A stretch of 64,000 bases of DNA, taken from assembly GCF_002159335.1 (NCBI RefSeq), contig NZ_NFHP01000005.1, forward strand, positions 1 through 64,000. Direction: 5' to 3'. A program made the translations under genes and the position numbers. Shown in pieces: positions 10,870 through 20,237 of this stretch; positions within the stretch are counted from its first letter, which is position 1; every line of letters starts with the position of its first letter. Source of the DNA: Collinsella sp. An7. GTDB lineage: Bacteria; Actinomycetota; Coriobacteriia; Coriobacteriales; Coriobacteriaceae. The notes under the pieces were generated by a model. That model did not search any database. It worked only from the letters and a program-made list of their open reading frames with translations, and was not told the origin of the DNA.

Positions 10870-12196
10870 GTACAATTTCTTGCGCACTTTGACAGCGGAA
10901 TAGCGTCCAGATAGGAAGGAGGGTACGGCCCGCCCCGGTATGGTTCGAGTTGTCGAGACAAGAAACATGCTGGAGGTAGACCATGCCCAAGCCCATCGTA
11001 ACATTGAACGAGGAATCGCTGAAGACTGACCTGCGCGAGCTGGTGAGGAGGACCGTCGAGGACACCCTGAACGGCCTTCTCGAGGAGGAGGCGAGGGACC
11101 TCGTCGGCGCCGAGCGGTACGAGCGCGCCGCCGGGCGCGAGGCGTACCGCGCCGGCCACTGCGACCGGAGCCTGACCATGTCGTCTGGCGAGGTCACGAT
11201 CCATATGCCCAAGCTCAAGGGCATGAGGTTCACCACGGCGATCATCGAGCGCTACCGTCGCCGCGAGACCTCGGTCGAGGAGGCCATGATCGAGATGTAC
11301 CTGGCGGGCGTCTCGACGCGCAGGATCGAGGACATCTCCGAGATCCTCTGGGGCTCCAGCGTGTCCGCGGCCACCGTCTCCAACCTCAACGACAAGGCGT
11401 TCTCGTCGGTTGAAGCCTGGAGGAACAGGCCGCTCGACCGGGCGTACCCCTACGCCTGCGTGGACGGCATCTACCTTAAGAGATCATGGGGAGGCTCCCA
11501 CGGGAACGTCGCCGTCATGGTCGCCATCGGTGTCAACGACGACGGCTACCGCGAGGTCATCGGCGCCGCCGAGGGGTTCACCGAGTCCGCCGAGTGCTGG
11601 TGGGAGCTCCTCTCGTGGCTGAAGTCCAGGGGGCTCCGCGGCGTGCGCATGTTCACCGGGGACAAGGCCGCCGGCATGGTGGGGTCCATCGCCGAGGTCT
11701 TTCCCGACGCCGCCTACCAGCGCTGCACCGTGCACTTCTACCACAACGTTCTCGCCAGGGTGCCCAAATCCAGGCGAGCCAAGGTCGCGGCCATGCTCAA
11801 GGCGATTCACGCCATGGAGTCCCGCGAAGCCGCCGAGGCCAAGGCGCTGGAGGTGGCCGCCGGCCTCGACGGCATGAAGCTCGGGGAGGCCGCCAAGGCC
11901 GTGAGGGACGGCTACGCGGAGACCCTGACCTACACGAGGTTCCCGCGCGAGCACTGGCGGCGCATACGCACCAACAACGCAATAGAGCGCCTGAACAGGG
12001 AGATACGCAGGCGCACCCGCGTGGTCGGCACCTTCCCCGACGGGAGGTCCGCGCTCATGCTCGTCTCCGCCAGGCTCAAGTACGTGGCCGAGAGCGAGTG
12101 GGGCTCGAGGCGCTATCTGGACGTGACGCTGCTGGACGAGTAGCCGTACCGGAGGGCGGGCCTATGGGCTGTCGGAAAGTGCGCAAGAATCTTGAC
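10870..12196 (+). mobile_element. IS256-family insertion sequence
   Basis: About 1,327 bp, normal for the family. Imperfect inverted repeats share TTCTTGCGCACTTT, at 10877-10890 on the left and as its complement near the right end at 12177-12190; the outermost bases are GT...AC. One intact transposase gene is inside. No clear 8-9-bp target duplication is seen: the left flank ends CTCGGTAAC and the right flank starts GGTACCCCT. That fits the missing half of the interrupted antitoxin gene and suggests a rearranged insertion. Confidence 0.85.
10983..12143 (+). CDS. IS256-family (mutator-type) transposase
   Basis: 386 residues. The catalytic DDE residues are visible as D in CVDGIYLK (about 161), D in FTGDKA (about 227) and E in NNAIERLNRE (about 335), with the family signature RRRTRVVGTFPD just after. 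CTVHFYHNVL near 248-257 is also typical. A GGAGG site lies eight bases before the ATG. The frame is intact, so the element may be active. Its GC-rich codon use matches the rml genes, not the AT-richer glycosyltransferase genes to its right. Confidence 0.95.
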   Translation: MPKPIVTLNEESLKTDLRELVRRTVEDTLNGLLEEEARDLVGAERYERAAGREAYRAGHCDRSLTMSSGEVTIHMPKLKGMRFTTAIIERYRRRETSVEEAMIEMYLAGVSTRRIEDISEILWGSSVSAATVSNLNDKAFSSVEAWRNRPLDRAYPYACVDGIYLKRSWGGSHGNVAVMVAIGVNDDGYREVIGAAEGFTESAECWWELLSWLKSRGLRGVRMFTGDKAAGMVGSIAEVFPDAAYQRCTVHFYHNVLARVPKSRRAKVAAMLKAIHAMESREAAEAKALEVAAGLDGMKLGEAAKAVRDGYAETLTYTRFPREHWRRIRTNNAIERLNREIRRRTRVVGTFPDGRSALMLVSARLKYVAESEWGSRRYLDVTLLDE

Positions 12197-12497
12197 GGTA
12201 CCCCTCAAAGATCGCGCTACTCTACCCGCTTGGCACGGACCGCCGCAAGGCATCTGAGGAATGGTCGAGCTGAATATACAAAGACCCCACGGCGATAAAG
12301 AAACGTAGAACCGAACAGGAATCGCCCCGCTACAGACCAGCGAGACAGCTATCGAAGACACGACCGATGATCGCTGGGCCCCCGGGGCTTGACGCAGAAA
12401 ATCTGGCGACGTAAGTTTGGCATATCAGAGCTTCTGAGGGGATGTCCATGCACCACTTTCTGTAGCATTGCCCGAAGTTATCGTCAGGTTTACAGCT
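12197..12497. other. Intergenic stretch right of IS256, no gene recognised
   Basis: Reading both strands gives only short frames with no family resemblance. I looked for the missing N-terminal half of the DUF1778 antitoxin here and did not find it. No clear terminator hairpin with a T-run was seen for the IS256 transposase or for the glycosyltransferase ending at 12498. Confidence 0.5.
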
Positions 12498-14000
12498 CTA
12501 TAAGTTTAAACTTCCTACGTGAGGCAGCACGCTCAAAACCTTTCTCAAGTTCGCGCTCAATCGATATGCTGCCGAATGCTCGAATGTCATTCGAACCCAA
12601 TCCGCACGCGAGTCTAGCTCATCGCTCTTCTCTTTAAGCAGAAAAAGCGACTGGAGTGCGTCGCTTGCCTCGATGGATTGTTTCATTCCATTCAGTATGG
12701 CCACTACAATCTCTTCCGCCTTGGAATCAGACGAAACTTCTTGAATGAAATTCGTGCATCCTTGTAATAGATATTCGCGAAAAAGCTCGATGCCATTATC
12801 AAATGAGGCGGAAATTGCGTCTAAAGAGTATTCAGTCGGAACGTTAAACGCACAAGAGTTTCCTTTTTGCTTGGCAAGCGGATGTTCATCACGCCCTTCA
12901 ATTTGGTTCTTAAGCTCTGCGGCTATTCTTTTTTCTGTTTTGTCCCAAAAAAATACTTTATGACCAAAACGGTATGCCCGAGAAGACGTGTATTTTTCCA
13001 ACATCGCATTTGGATAGTCTAGCTTCAAATCAATAAGATCTGCATACAACCAGCGACGGTCAGCTATAAAGTTATTGATAGAAATAGCAAATTCTATTGC
13101 CTCAGAAATACTCGAGCCAGATCTTACGTATTCCAAGAAGGGAACATCTTCCTCACATGCATTGTAAGAGGCGGCCCCCCGTATTGCGGCAACTGAGGGG
13201 AAAAAGAAGGTGTTATGTAAATCAAAAGCTTCAAGCAGGGAAAGATAGAAATTGAGATGATATGAACACCCTGCATTTTGGAGCGCAGCAAGCTCGTCGT
13301 CGATTATGGGACGATACGGATCTATATCACGGGTACGAGTCCAGCCGCAGGTCGTGGGAATCGCCTCAAACACCGAAGCGTACTTCTCCTTGATCTTTTC
13401 TTGAGCTAAGTAGTAGCTAGCATCACGAGTACCGCCGGACTCATGAATCACATCCGCCGGCAACACGGTAACAGCCATACCGGCCAAACCAGCCTGTAGA
13501 CAAAAATCTACAGCATAGAAATGCCAGCCATCGCACGCCTCATCATCAAACGAAAGACAATCGAATACCTTTGCGCTGCACCCGAATAGACATTCATCCA
13601 ACGTTTGGGCAGAAGTCGGAACGAGAGCCGTATGATGCCGCCAAAGCTTAGAGCCCTGATACATTCCCGAGCACATGAATCGCCCATGACCATCATCGGT
13701 TAGTCGTGCGCCCGCTACACCAATGATTTCAGATTCATTAGAACCGGCTCGCTTCAGAAAATCCGAAACAAAGGAGGATCCCAAAAAAACTATGTCCTGA
13801 TGCGAGAAGAGGAGCACCGGTGCATGAGCGAGACGAACGCCCTCGTTGTAAGCTGATGCGGCGGACTTCCACTTGTTATTCCGATTGTCGAGTCCGACTA
13901 GCTCAACCTGACAATCTAAACAGCCGATAGACTCTACGAGCCTCCCATACTGCTCGAGATTGTTGTAAACGCAGATTATCGACAAGTCGAATGAAGACAT
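12498..14000 (-). CDS. GT2-family glycosyltransferase with long C-terminal region
   Basis: About 500 residues. The first 270 form a GT-A family 2 domain: SIICVYNNLEQYGRLVESIG at the start, NNKWKSAASAYNEGV, and FSHQDIVFL in place of the usual DxD metal site. WHFYAVDFCLQAGLAG and VIHESGG follow. The remaining 230 residues have no recognised family and are rich in charged and aromatic residues. I chose ATG 14000 because GGGGTG lies four bases upstream. It follows the tandem GT4 gene by 23 bases. Base composition is distinctly lower in GC than the rml genes. Confidence 0.8.
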   Translation of the reverse strand: MSSFDLSIICVYNNLEQYGRLVESIGCLDCQVELVGLDNRNNKWKSAASAYNEGVRLAHAPVLLFSHQDIVFLGSSFVSDFLKRAGSNESEIIGVAGARLTDDGHGRFMCSGMYQGSKLWRHHTALVPTSAQTLDECLFGCSAKVFDCLSFDDEACDGWHFYAVDFCLQAGLAGMAVTVLPADVIHESGGTRDASYYLAQEKIKEKYASVFEAIPTTCGWTRTRDIDPYRPIIDDELAALQNAGCSYHLNFYLSLLEAFDLHNTFFFPSVAAIRGAASYNACEEDVPFLEYVRSGSSISEAIEFAISINNFIADRRWLYADLIDLKLDYPNAMLEKYTSSRAYRFGHKVFFWDKTEKRIAAELKNQIEGRDEHPLAKQKGNSCAFNVPTEYSLDAISASFDNGIELFREYLLQGCTNFIQEVSSDSKAEEIVVAILNGMKQSIEASDALQSLFLLKEKSDELDSRADWVRMTFEHSAAYRLSANLRKVLSVLPHVGSLNL

Positions 14001-14023
14001 GGACACCCCATACAATCTTACGA

Positions 14024-16294
14024 TTAACTATACAGAGAAAGGATTTCGCTCGTCAGACTACTCCAGTCACGAGAAAGAGCAGTCGCAATACCGTTCTCAA
14101 TCAGGTGACTACGAAGTTCCTCGTTCGATGCAACCTCTTCAATCAAAGAAACGGCGCGTTCTTCCTGACCACGTTCGAACAGCAAAGCGTTCTCTCTATC
14201 AACAAGATACTCGGCGTTTCCCGGGTTAGACAAGACAACTGAAACCCCGCCTGTCGCCATCATCTCCAAAGGAGGATACGAAAAACTTTCTAGCAAGCTC
14301 GTTTTAAGCAGAATATGGCACTGCCGATAGATATCCGCAACTTCCTCATGAGGAACTGAGTGCAAGAACTTGTCAACGCGATAGAAGGGTTTTGGTTTTC
14401 CCTTGTAAGAGAGATACCATACCTCAAAGCGTTCTGGATCGAGCGCATTTGCTATCCGAAAGCTCTCATCAACGTTTTTATAATCAACGCTACAGTCTCC
14501 CTCAATGAGAATTCTGATCTTACCGGAGTAATCGCGCGGGCACGGCTTGAACAAATCGCAATCGATGCCGTTCCGCGCATAACGGGCATACTTCCCATAT
14601 TGCGCTCGGAGCCAATTCTCGCACCATTGAGATATTGTGATGTGCTGTACATCATCTCGATATGTAGCCGAAGCTTGGAAACGATGCCAGTCAAGAGGTC
14701 CGTAAAATCCCTGCTCTTGGTTCTGCACGAAATAGTATTTCTTGCCGGCGTTCCAATATCGGGCAACGAACTGTTCCGTCTCCCAAAACGTGGCAACCAG
14801 TTTGTCGAATCTTCCGCATAATGGGCAATCATCTATCTGGGCCGGCAGCACCCGCCGGTTGAGGACAGGAAGGCGTACGTCCCCCACCGTAAACCATGAG
14901 TTCTCACCGAAACCGTCCAAAAGGGTAACGTCATAACCGGCATCGTGCAGAATCTGTGCGTGACGGAACGTCACAAGATTTCCACCACTGATATCGAGGG
15001 ATGGCACAGCAAGCGCGATGTTATTCGAGCTCACTTGCTTTATAAAATCAACAAGCCCGCATCCGCCAGAGATCGTAGTTTTAGAATTCATGCACACTTC
15101 ATAGGCGGCAGTACCAATTCTCTTTCGAAGGACCGAATCCCTGACGAGATCATAGAGCGCATTAAACCAATCATCGGCTGTATCGCACAAAAGACCCGTA
15201 ACGTTATGCTCTATTTCATGAGCAAATGCCCCCACGTTACTTGCAACAGTCGGAACTTTCACTAACGAAGCCTCGAGCCACTTGTTCTCCGACTTAGCGC
15301 GGTTGAAGACAGAGTCGACCAGAGGAGCGATGTTGATATCCATAGAGGCAATGAGCTTGGGTAAGCGGCGCCAAGGCAGAAACGATTCGGCAATGATGCG
15401 ATCTTTGTATTTAGCAAGCTCCTTCGGGACATCGAGCTCTCCAACAATGTGAAGACGAACCTCCGCACATCTGTCCATGAGCTTTTCAAGAGCCGGAATG
15501 ATAAATTGAAAATCCTCGTTATGCGTGATGCTTCCACTGAAATACCCAATATGAACAAGAGAGCGATCCTCATGTTGGGCTCGTAGAACAGCATTTTTCC
15601 AACGCTTCTTATCACGGGAGGAAACCTCATTCTCCTGCATGAAAGGAAGCACATCGCGCTCCTCAAGCGCTTTCTTAGATTGAAAAACCATACCTTCAGA
15701 CGCAACGTTGCGATTAATGTGAACTACCGGAAGATACTTCTTGAGCTCTTCAGCCATGCCCTCAGTAGTCGTAATTACGCCATCGCAGAGAAGCATTGTC
15801 TTTTGCATGGCGTCAACACCGGCATCGTATCCTGCTCGCTCCTCAGCAGACATCGTTTCAAGAAACTTAATTTGATCGGTATATTTTCGATCAATTACAA
15901 GATCATCGATGTCATATAGAACGGTCTTATTAAGCCGCTTTGCCTCGCGAATAAACTCTCCGACCCGATCATTATAGGGACACCGAAAAATAACAAATGT
16001 TCGCGCCGTACGAACCTCGTCTAGCTTAAGATTCCACTCATCTACTTTACGTGCGGACAAACCGTAAGCGATGCACTGCTCCACTTGATGGTCGACGCGG
16101 TATCTAATTGGATGAGGGACCGAGTAGGCACAGCCATTAATGAAGAGGACGTCAACAAACGTGTCGAGCGGATCAATCTTCTTACGGAATGGTTTCACCT
16201 GATCCAGATGGACCTTGATGCGATCCGTAAACGCATAGATACCATCCTCTTGAAAGGTAAACTTGGCATTGTGCAGCAGCTGCTTGATTCTCAT
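14024..16294 (-). CDS. Tandem GT4-like glycosyltransferase (two GT-B domains)
   Basis: About 756 residues with two GT-B enzymes in one chain. The first (about 45-425) contains FVIFRCPYNDRVGEFIREA, VLYDIDDLVID, IGYFSGSITHNEDF, VGELDVP and ENKWLEASLVKVPTVASNVG, with the sugar-binding Glu region. The second (about 428-750) starts ALAVPSLDISGGNLVTFRHA and ends LLKTSLLESFSYPPLEMMAT, a clear E-x7-E GT4 signature. Such double enzymes usually add two successive sugars, often in rhamnan or O-antigen assembly. ATG 16294 has GGAG upstream. It lies 34 bases after the DUF2142 gene. Confidence 0.83.
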   Translation of the reverse strand: MRIKQLLHNAKFTFQEDGIYAFTDRIKVHLDQVKPFRKKIDPLDTFVDVLFINGCAYSVPHPIRYRVDHQVEQCIAYGLSARKVDEWNLKLDEVRTARTFVIFRCPYNDRVGEFIREAKRLNKTVLYDIDDLVIDRKYTDQIKFLETMSAEERAGYDAGVDAMQKTMLLCDGVITTTEGMAEELKKYLPVVHINRNVASEGMVFQSKKALEERDVLPFMQENEVSSRDKKRWKNAVLRAQHEDRSLVHIGYFSGSITHNEDFQFIIPALEKLMDRCAEVRLHIVGELDVPKELAKYKDRIIAESFLPWRRLPKLIASMDINIAPLVDSVFNRAKSENKWLEASLVKVPTVASNVGAFAHEIEHNVTGLLCDTADDWFNALYDLVRDSVLRKRIGTAAYEVCMNSKTTISGGCGLVDFIKQVSSNNIALAVPSLDISGGNLVTFRHAQILHDAGYDVTLLDGFGENSWFTVGDVRLPVLNRRVLPAQIDDCPLCGRFDKLVATFWETEQFVARYWNAGKKYYFVQNQEQGFYGPLDWHRFQASATYRDDVQHITISQWCENWLRAQYGKYARYARNGIDCDLFKPCPRDYSGKIRILIEGDCSVDYKNVDESFRIANALDPERFEVWYLSYKGKPKPFYRVDKFLHSVPHEEVADIYRQCHILLKTSLLESFSYPPLEMMATGGVSVVLSNPGNAEYLVDRENALLFERGQEERAVSLIEEVASNEELRSHLIENGIATALSRDWSSLTSEILSLYS

Positions 16295-16328
16295 GCGGAT
16301 ACACTCCAATACATCGAGGATGCGGCAA

Positions 16329-17897
16329 TTAGGAAATCAGGGCATTCATTAAAATGTAGTATAGATATATATAATTCAACAAGCTGAGACTACTTAGTGC
16401 AATCCGATCAGCTTCTCTGTCGATATAGACAGCACGACTTCGGGATGCAAGCAGAATAGTGGGCAAGAGCGGAAGAAGATATCGCCCTTGAACCCCCTCG
16501 ATTATGGTTTCAGTCGTAAAAGTCCAGCCCAACCACATCGATAAAATAATGCCTAAAAATGCTAAGCATGAAAGCCCAATCATGCTAAGGCGGACCGATG
16601 CCGGCAAAACTAGGTCATCAACCTTGCTGCGCTGAGCAGCGACAATGAGAACAAGAAGATAGCCCACAACGAGGTACATGGGCGCCGCAATACTCGATTG
16701 AAAATACCCGAGCGAGCTACCGATGAGCGTGGTCCAATAAAAGTCCGCTTTCAAAAAGAGCGTTCGAAGCAGCATAAGAATGGACCTCGTCGGATGCAAA
16801 AGGATATCAGAGAGTGAATAATAGACACCCGCAGAGTCTCCACGTTCAACACCAATTGAAGATGCGCTTGCCATCGAGAGAAAGGTCGGCATCCTAAGAA
16901 CAATGATGGCAACACACATCAACAATATCAGCGATGCACAGTACAGCACCTTGTTCTTTTTTGAACCGTAGCGCTCACTTGGAACCAGTAGGAGGAAAAT
17001 TGCCAGTGCAGAGTATACAGCCTTGCACGGAGCAACTAGAACTCCCACTATTGCAATGCGCGCAAGTTCTCCTTTAGTAAGAGGGTGCTGCAGCTTTAAA
17101 GCTCTAAGAATTAGCGCTAGAAACAGAAAGGCAAGAGCAATAACACCCCCATCATAAGAATATGTTGAAGATAGATGCAACACCATGGGCAGCAGGGCAA
17201 CCGCCATGAACACGCTTTTCCCTATTGGGGTAATCCTGATAGCGATAGTGATAAGACACGCTACAAATAATAAGTTAAACAGCCTTCCGAGGTAGAATGT
17301 CGGAAATGCTCCAAGGCCCAATAACCTACCCAGCAATATTCCGCAGGCCGAAGGTAATTTGATATAAAAGGGATTCGATCCCAAGTCGAAGCTATAGTCC
17401 TCCACTAAAGATAAGGCATCGTTGTTCGAGCCCCATGAAAAAGACTGAGTAATCCATTCATAACTATCCCTATTCGCAACCCCATCGTTGCCCTTTTCAA
17501 ATATGAGAAGATCTTCCTCCCGTACAGGGAAGGAAGAGGAGTCGAATGGGGATGCTTGCCCAATAAGGTAATCTGACGTCCAATATGATGCCATAAAGTG
17601 ATAATGCTCGTCAGGAGCCGCAAGCGGGGGAAACAAGAAGCAAAAGGCGATACCCAGCACTAGAAAAATACTTGCAAACCAAATGAAATTCTGATCCTCC
17701 TTCATCAAGTGCCAGATACCAAAGCAAGCCACTAAGGCAATAACGCCAGAAAAAATGGCAAGTAATAGGACGACAAGGGAGTCGCACCTAGAAAAAAGGT
17801 AAATGGAGTAAATAATCACACAGAGTGCGCCAAGCACAACCCAAGTAATGGTGCTCTTTGCTTTGCCATCCAACCGAGATTCGAGAACCTCTTGCAT
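16329..17897 (-). CDS. DUF2142-type polytopic membrane protein
   Basis: 522 residues with about 12 hydrophobic spans (for example TWVVLGALCVIIYSIYLF and IWFASIFLVLGIAFCFLF). The motif FPPLAAPDEHYHF near residue 90 is the DUF2142 signature, an acidic-His loop like that of GT-C glycosyltransferases using lipid-linked sugars. Members occur in polysaccharide loci and are presumed extracytoplasmic glycosyltransferases or polymer modifiers, but function is not established. AAAGGA lies six bases before the ATG. It is in line with the flanking GT genes and has their AT-richer composition. Confidence 0.72.
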   Translation of the reverse strand: MQEVLESRLDGKAKSTITWVVLGALCVIIYSIYLFSRCDSLVVLLLAIFSGVIALVACFGIWHLMKEDQNFIWFASIFLVLGIAFCFLFPPLAAPDEHYHFMASYWTSDYLIGQASPFDSSSFPVREEDLLIFEKGNDGVANRDSYEWITQSFSWGSNNDALSLVEDYSFDLGSNPFYIKLPSACGILLGRLLGLGAFPTFYLGRLFNLLFVACLITIAIRITPIGKSVFMAVALLPMVLHLSSTYSYDGGVIALAFLFLALILRALKLQHPLTKGELARIAIVGVLVAPCKAVYSALAIFLLLVPSERYGSKKNKVLYCASLILLMCVAIIVLRMPTFLSMASASSIGVERGDSAGVYYSLSDILLHPTRSILMLLRTLFLKADFYWTTLIGSSLGYFQSSIAAPMYLVVGYLLVLIVAAQRSKVDDLVLPASVRLSMIGLSCLAFLGIILSMWLGWTFTTETIIEGVQGRYLLPLLPTILLASRSRAVYIDREADRIALSSLSLLNYIYLYYILMNALIS

Positions 17898-17929
17898 CCC
17901 AATCCTTTCTGACTTAGCAATTATGATGA

Positions 17930-18724
17930 TTACAGCTCGTTGCTCTTCTGGCTTCCCGAGTACACCTTGTTGATGAGGTGGGCTATCGGCGCGGGCCAGA
18001 ACTTCTTCAGCATAATCAGGTCCTCTCTCGTCCGCGTTTCATCGCGAATGAGCGCGGTCGTCTCGGAGCCCTCGTGGATACGATGGCGCATCAGAATCTC
18101 GGGAGCGTAGATGAACGAGCCCTCGAGTTTCGAAAAGCGTTCCCACGCCTCCCAATCCAAGTCGCATTTCATATCGTCCAGAAAGACGGGATCGGGCAGG
18201 TTCGAACGGCACAGCGTGACCGACGGGCAGCAGATTGCCGACCCCAAAGAGAGCACGCACCGCTTTGCGCCACGCTTGCCGAAGTTTGCCCGATTCTTGA
18301 GCGGCCCCAGCAAACGCCGCTTCACGTTCAACAGTCTGCTGTCGTCGCACTCCACCGTCCCACGCAGCTCCCCGTAGTCGGTAAAGAAGATGAGAGGCCT
18401 CTCCTCTTTATTCACCATAGACAGCATCGCCTCGGCATAAGCCGGAAGGTAGACATCGTCTTGGTGCGCAATCGTCACCAGGGAGGTGTCACAATGTCCG
18501 ATGGCGCAGTTCCAATCGTGGGCGATCCCGGGCTCGCCATCGTTCACGTAAAGCGGGAAGCCGTATTCATGGGCCAAATGCTCAATATGCTCGTTAGGCG
18601 TCGACGTCGAGATGAGCACCCGCGTAGGAACCGATTGAGCTTGAAGCGACTTCAGACACTCCTCCAAATAGGGAGAGCTCCCATAGGCGCAAACGGCAAA
18701 GGTATGATCATCCCGAGTGAACAC
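17930..18724 (-). CDS. GT2-family glycosyltransferase
   Basis: About 264 residues, single GT-A domain. TFAVCAYGSSPYLEECLKSL opens the fold, DGEPGIAHDWNCAIG and TIAHQDDVYLP (QDD as the metal site) follow, and RHRIHEGSET near the C-terminus is common in rhamnosyltransferase-like enzymes. I prefer GTG 18724, which has GGAAG five bases upstream, over an in-frame TTG at 18736. It is the first gene of the left minus-strand glycan operon, divergent from the flippase, so the 18725-18917 gap should hold promoters for both. Confidence 0.82.
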   Translation of the reverse strand: MFTRDDHTFAVCAYGSSPYLEECLKSLQAQSVPTRVLISTSTPNEHIEHLAHEYGFPLYVNDGEPGIAHDWNCAIGHCDTSLVTIAHQDDVYLPAYAEAMLSMVNKEERPLIFFTDYGELRGTVECDDSRLLNVKRRLLGPLKNRANFGKRGAKRCVLSLGSAICCPSVTLCRSNLPDPVFLDDMKCDLDWEAWERFSKLEGSFIYAPEILMRHRIHEGSETTALIRDETRTREDLIMLKKFWPAPIAHLINKVYSGSQKSNEL

Positions 18725-18898
18725 GGCATCTTCCAATCAGAACTCAACGCATGCAACACGCAAGAGATTGTAGCTGACAACACAAGTGACATAAAGCTGG
18801 CCCGTCATAGTCAACGCAACGGCCATCAACCTCACTTCCCAGGCAAAATATGGAAGTCCTAGAGGTTGGCTGCACAACGAAGCCCTGCAGCCACACCG

Positions 18899-18907
18899 TG
18901 ATATAAA
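18899..18907 (+). promoter_or_regulatory. Extended -10 promoter of the flippase gene; short or leaderless mRNA
   Basis: TGATATAAA matches an extended -10 element (TG-N-TATAAA). The flippase ATG begins only 11 bases after it, and no Shine-Dalgarno sequence lies between. If this promoter is used, transcription would start at or very near the start codon. No convincing -35 element is seen, as is usual with extended -10 promoters. Confidence 0.45.
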
Positions 18908-18917
18908 CTCTTGGCTT

Positions 18918-20171
18918 ATGAATACTCTACCTAAGGACATGCGTCCGCTCTCGCTACGCGCTAATGCTCTCTGGAATGCTGTCGGCTGCCTCTTTTATCT
19001 CGGCTGCCAGTGGCTTACCACCGTTCTCGTTGTACGCCTTTCCTCGGATTACGAAAACTCGGGTGCCCTTGCTTTTGCCATGGCAAATGGCATCATCTTT
19101 GCGTCTATCGGCCTCTACAAGATTCGAACCTTTCAGGTATCCGACGTAACGGGCGAATACTCATCCCGGGACTATGTGGCCTTTCGTTTTGCGACCATCG
19201 GCCTTGGCCTTATTTGGGCGGCAATCTACCTTCCCCTTTCATGCTCAAGCAACACGCAACTGCTCGGAGCGTCAGTAGCCTATCTTGTCTTTAAGTCTGA
19301 TGAGGTCTTTTCGGATGTGCTCTATGGCATTGACCAGAGGGCATATCGCATGGACTATATCGGAAAATCTCAGCTCATGCGCGGTGTGCTGTCACTCGTT
19401 GGGTTTGCACTGCCGCTCCACCTTCTTGACAATCTTGTTGCAGGCATCTTGGGAATGGCCGTGGGATGCATGGCAGTCACCGTGCTCTACGATATCCCCC
19501 ATGCACGTCGACTTGACGATATCCACCCTGCATGGAATCGCAGGCGCATGTTTTCACTCGGACGAGCCTGTCTGCTCGCCATGGTAGGCAGTTTGTGCGC
19601 AAACGGCATCGTCTCCCTGGTGCGTCAGTATTACGGCATCACGTATGGCAGCGAGGCCCTTGGTATCTACGCAAGCGTTGCCACTCCCGCCGTTCTTATC
19701 CAAGTCTCAGCTACCTACCTGTATAGCCCCATGATCGGATCCTTGGCAGAAACGCTGCGAGAGCACGGAAAGCAGGCCTTCCTCAAGCGATTCTTTGTCA
19801 TCATGGCACTCATTCTGGGAGTCCTTGCAGCTTTCATCGTGGCTCTCAGTTTTGTGGGCAATTGGGCATTGCAGCTGGTGTTTGGCGCATCAATTGCGCC
19901 GTATACATATCTCTTTCCCTTTGTGCTCATTGCCACGGCATGCGTTGGCATACTGTTCTACACCAACGATGTGCTCGTCGTGCTCCGAAGGAACTCCGTT
20001 ATGCTCGCCTGCAACCTCGTTGCTCTTGTCGCTGCCTTGGCGCTCGCCCTCCCCCTCACCGCACAGTGGGGCATGAACGGAATCAACTTCTCGGTAATCG
20101 GCGGATGCCTGATTGCCATCGCGCTCTCGACGTTCTTTATCGTGCACAGCGCCCAAATAGACAACGAGTAA
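18918..20171 (+). CDS. Polysaccharide flippase (Wzx/MOP superfamily)
   Basis: 417 residues with about 12 hydrophobic spans and short polar loops, such as ALWNAVGCLFYLGCQWLTTV at the N-terminus and INFSVIGGCLIAIALSTFF at the C-terminus. This is the layout of O-antigen/capsule flippases, which move lipid-linked repeat units across the membrane. It is the only plus-strand gene between two minus-strand glycan operons, a common place for the exporter. No ABC-type glycan exporter is seen in the window, so this protein is the best candidate for moving the product outward. Confidence 0.82.
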   Translation: MNTLPKDMRPLSLRANALWNAVGCLFYLGCQWLTTVLVVRLSSDYENSGALAFAMANGIIFASIGLYKIRTFQVSDVTGEYSSRDYVAFRFATIGLGLIWAAIYLPLSCSSNTQLLGASVAYLVFKSDEVFSDVLYGIDQRAYRMDYIGKSQLMRGVLSLVGFALPLHLLDNLVAGILGMAVGCMAVTVLYDIPHARRLDDIHPAWNRRRMFSLGRACLLAMVGSLCANGIVSLVRQYYGITYGSEALGIYASVATPAVLIQVSATYLYSPMIGSLAETLREHGKQAFLKRFFVIMALILGVLAAFIVALSFVGNWALQLVFGASIAPYTYLFPFVLIATACVGILFYTNDVLVVLRRNSVMLACNLVALVAALALALPLTAQWGMNGINFSVIGGCLIAIALSTFFIVHSAQIDNE

Positions 20172-20172
20172 T

Positions 20173-20214
20173 AACTTGCGGGCGGTATGCTAGCCGTACA
20201 CCACCCGCAACTTT
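20173..20214. terminator. Bidirectional terminator between flippase and amidase genes
   Basis: Stem of TTGCGGGCGGT (20176-20186) with ACCACCCGCAA (20200-20210), one mismatch, flanked by A-rich bases on one side and CTTTAA on the other. The two genes converge here, so one hairpin probably serves both. Confidence 0.7.
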
Positions 20215-20237
20215 AACTCTAGCTGTTACGGAGAAAG

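Noticed and set aside
10861-12205. Target-site duplication of the IS256 element
   Set aside because: The flanks CTCGGTAAC and GGTACCCCT share only part of GGTA and do not form a convincing 8-9-bp duplication.
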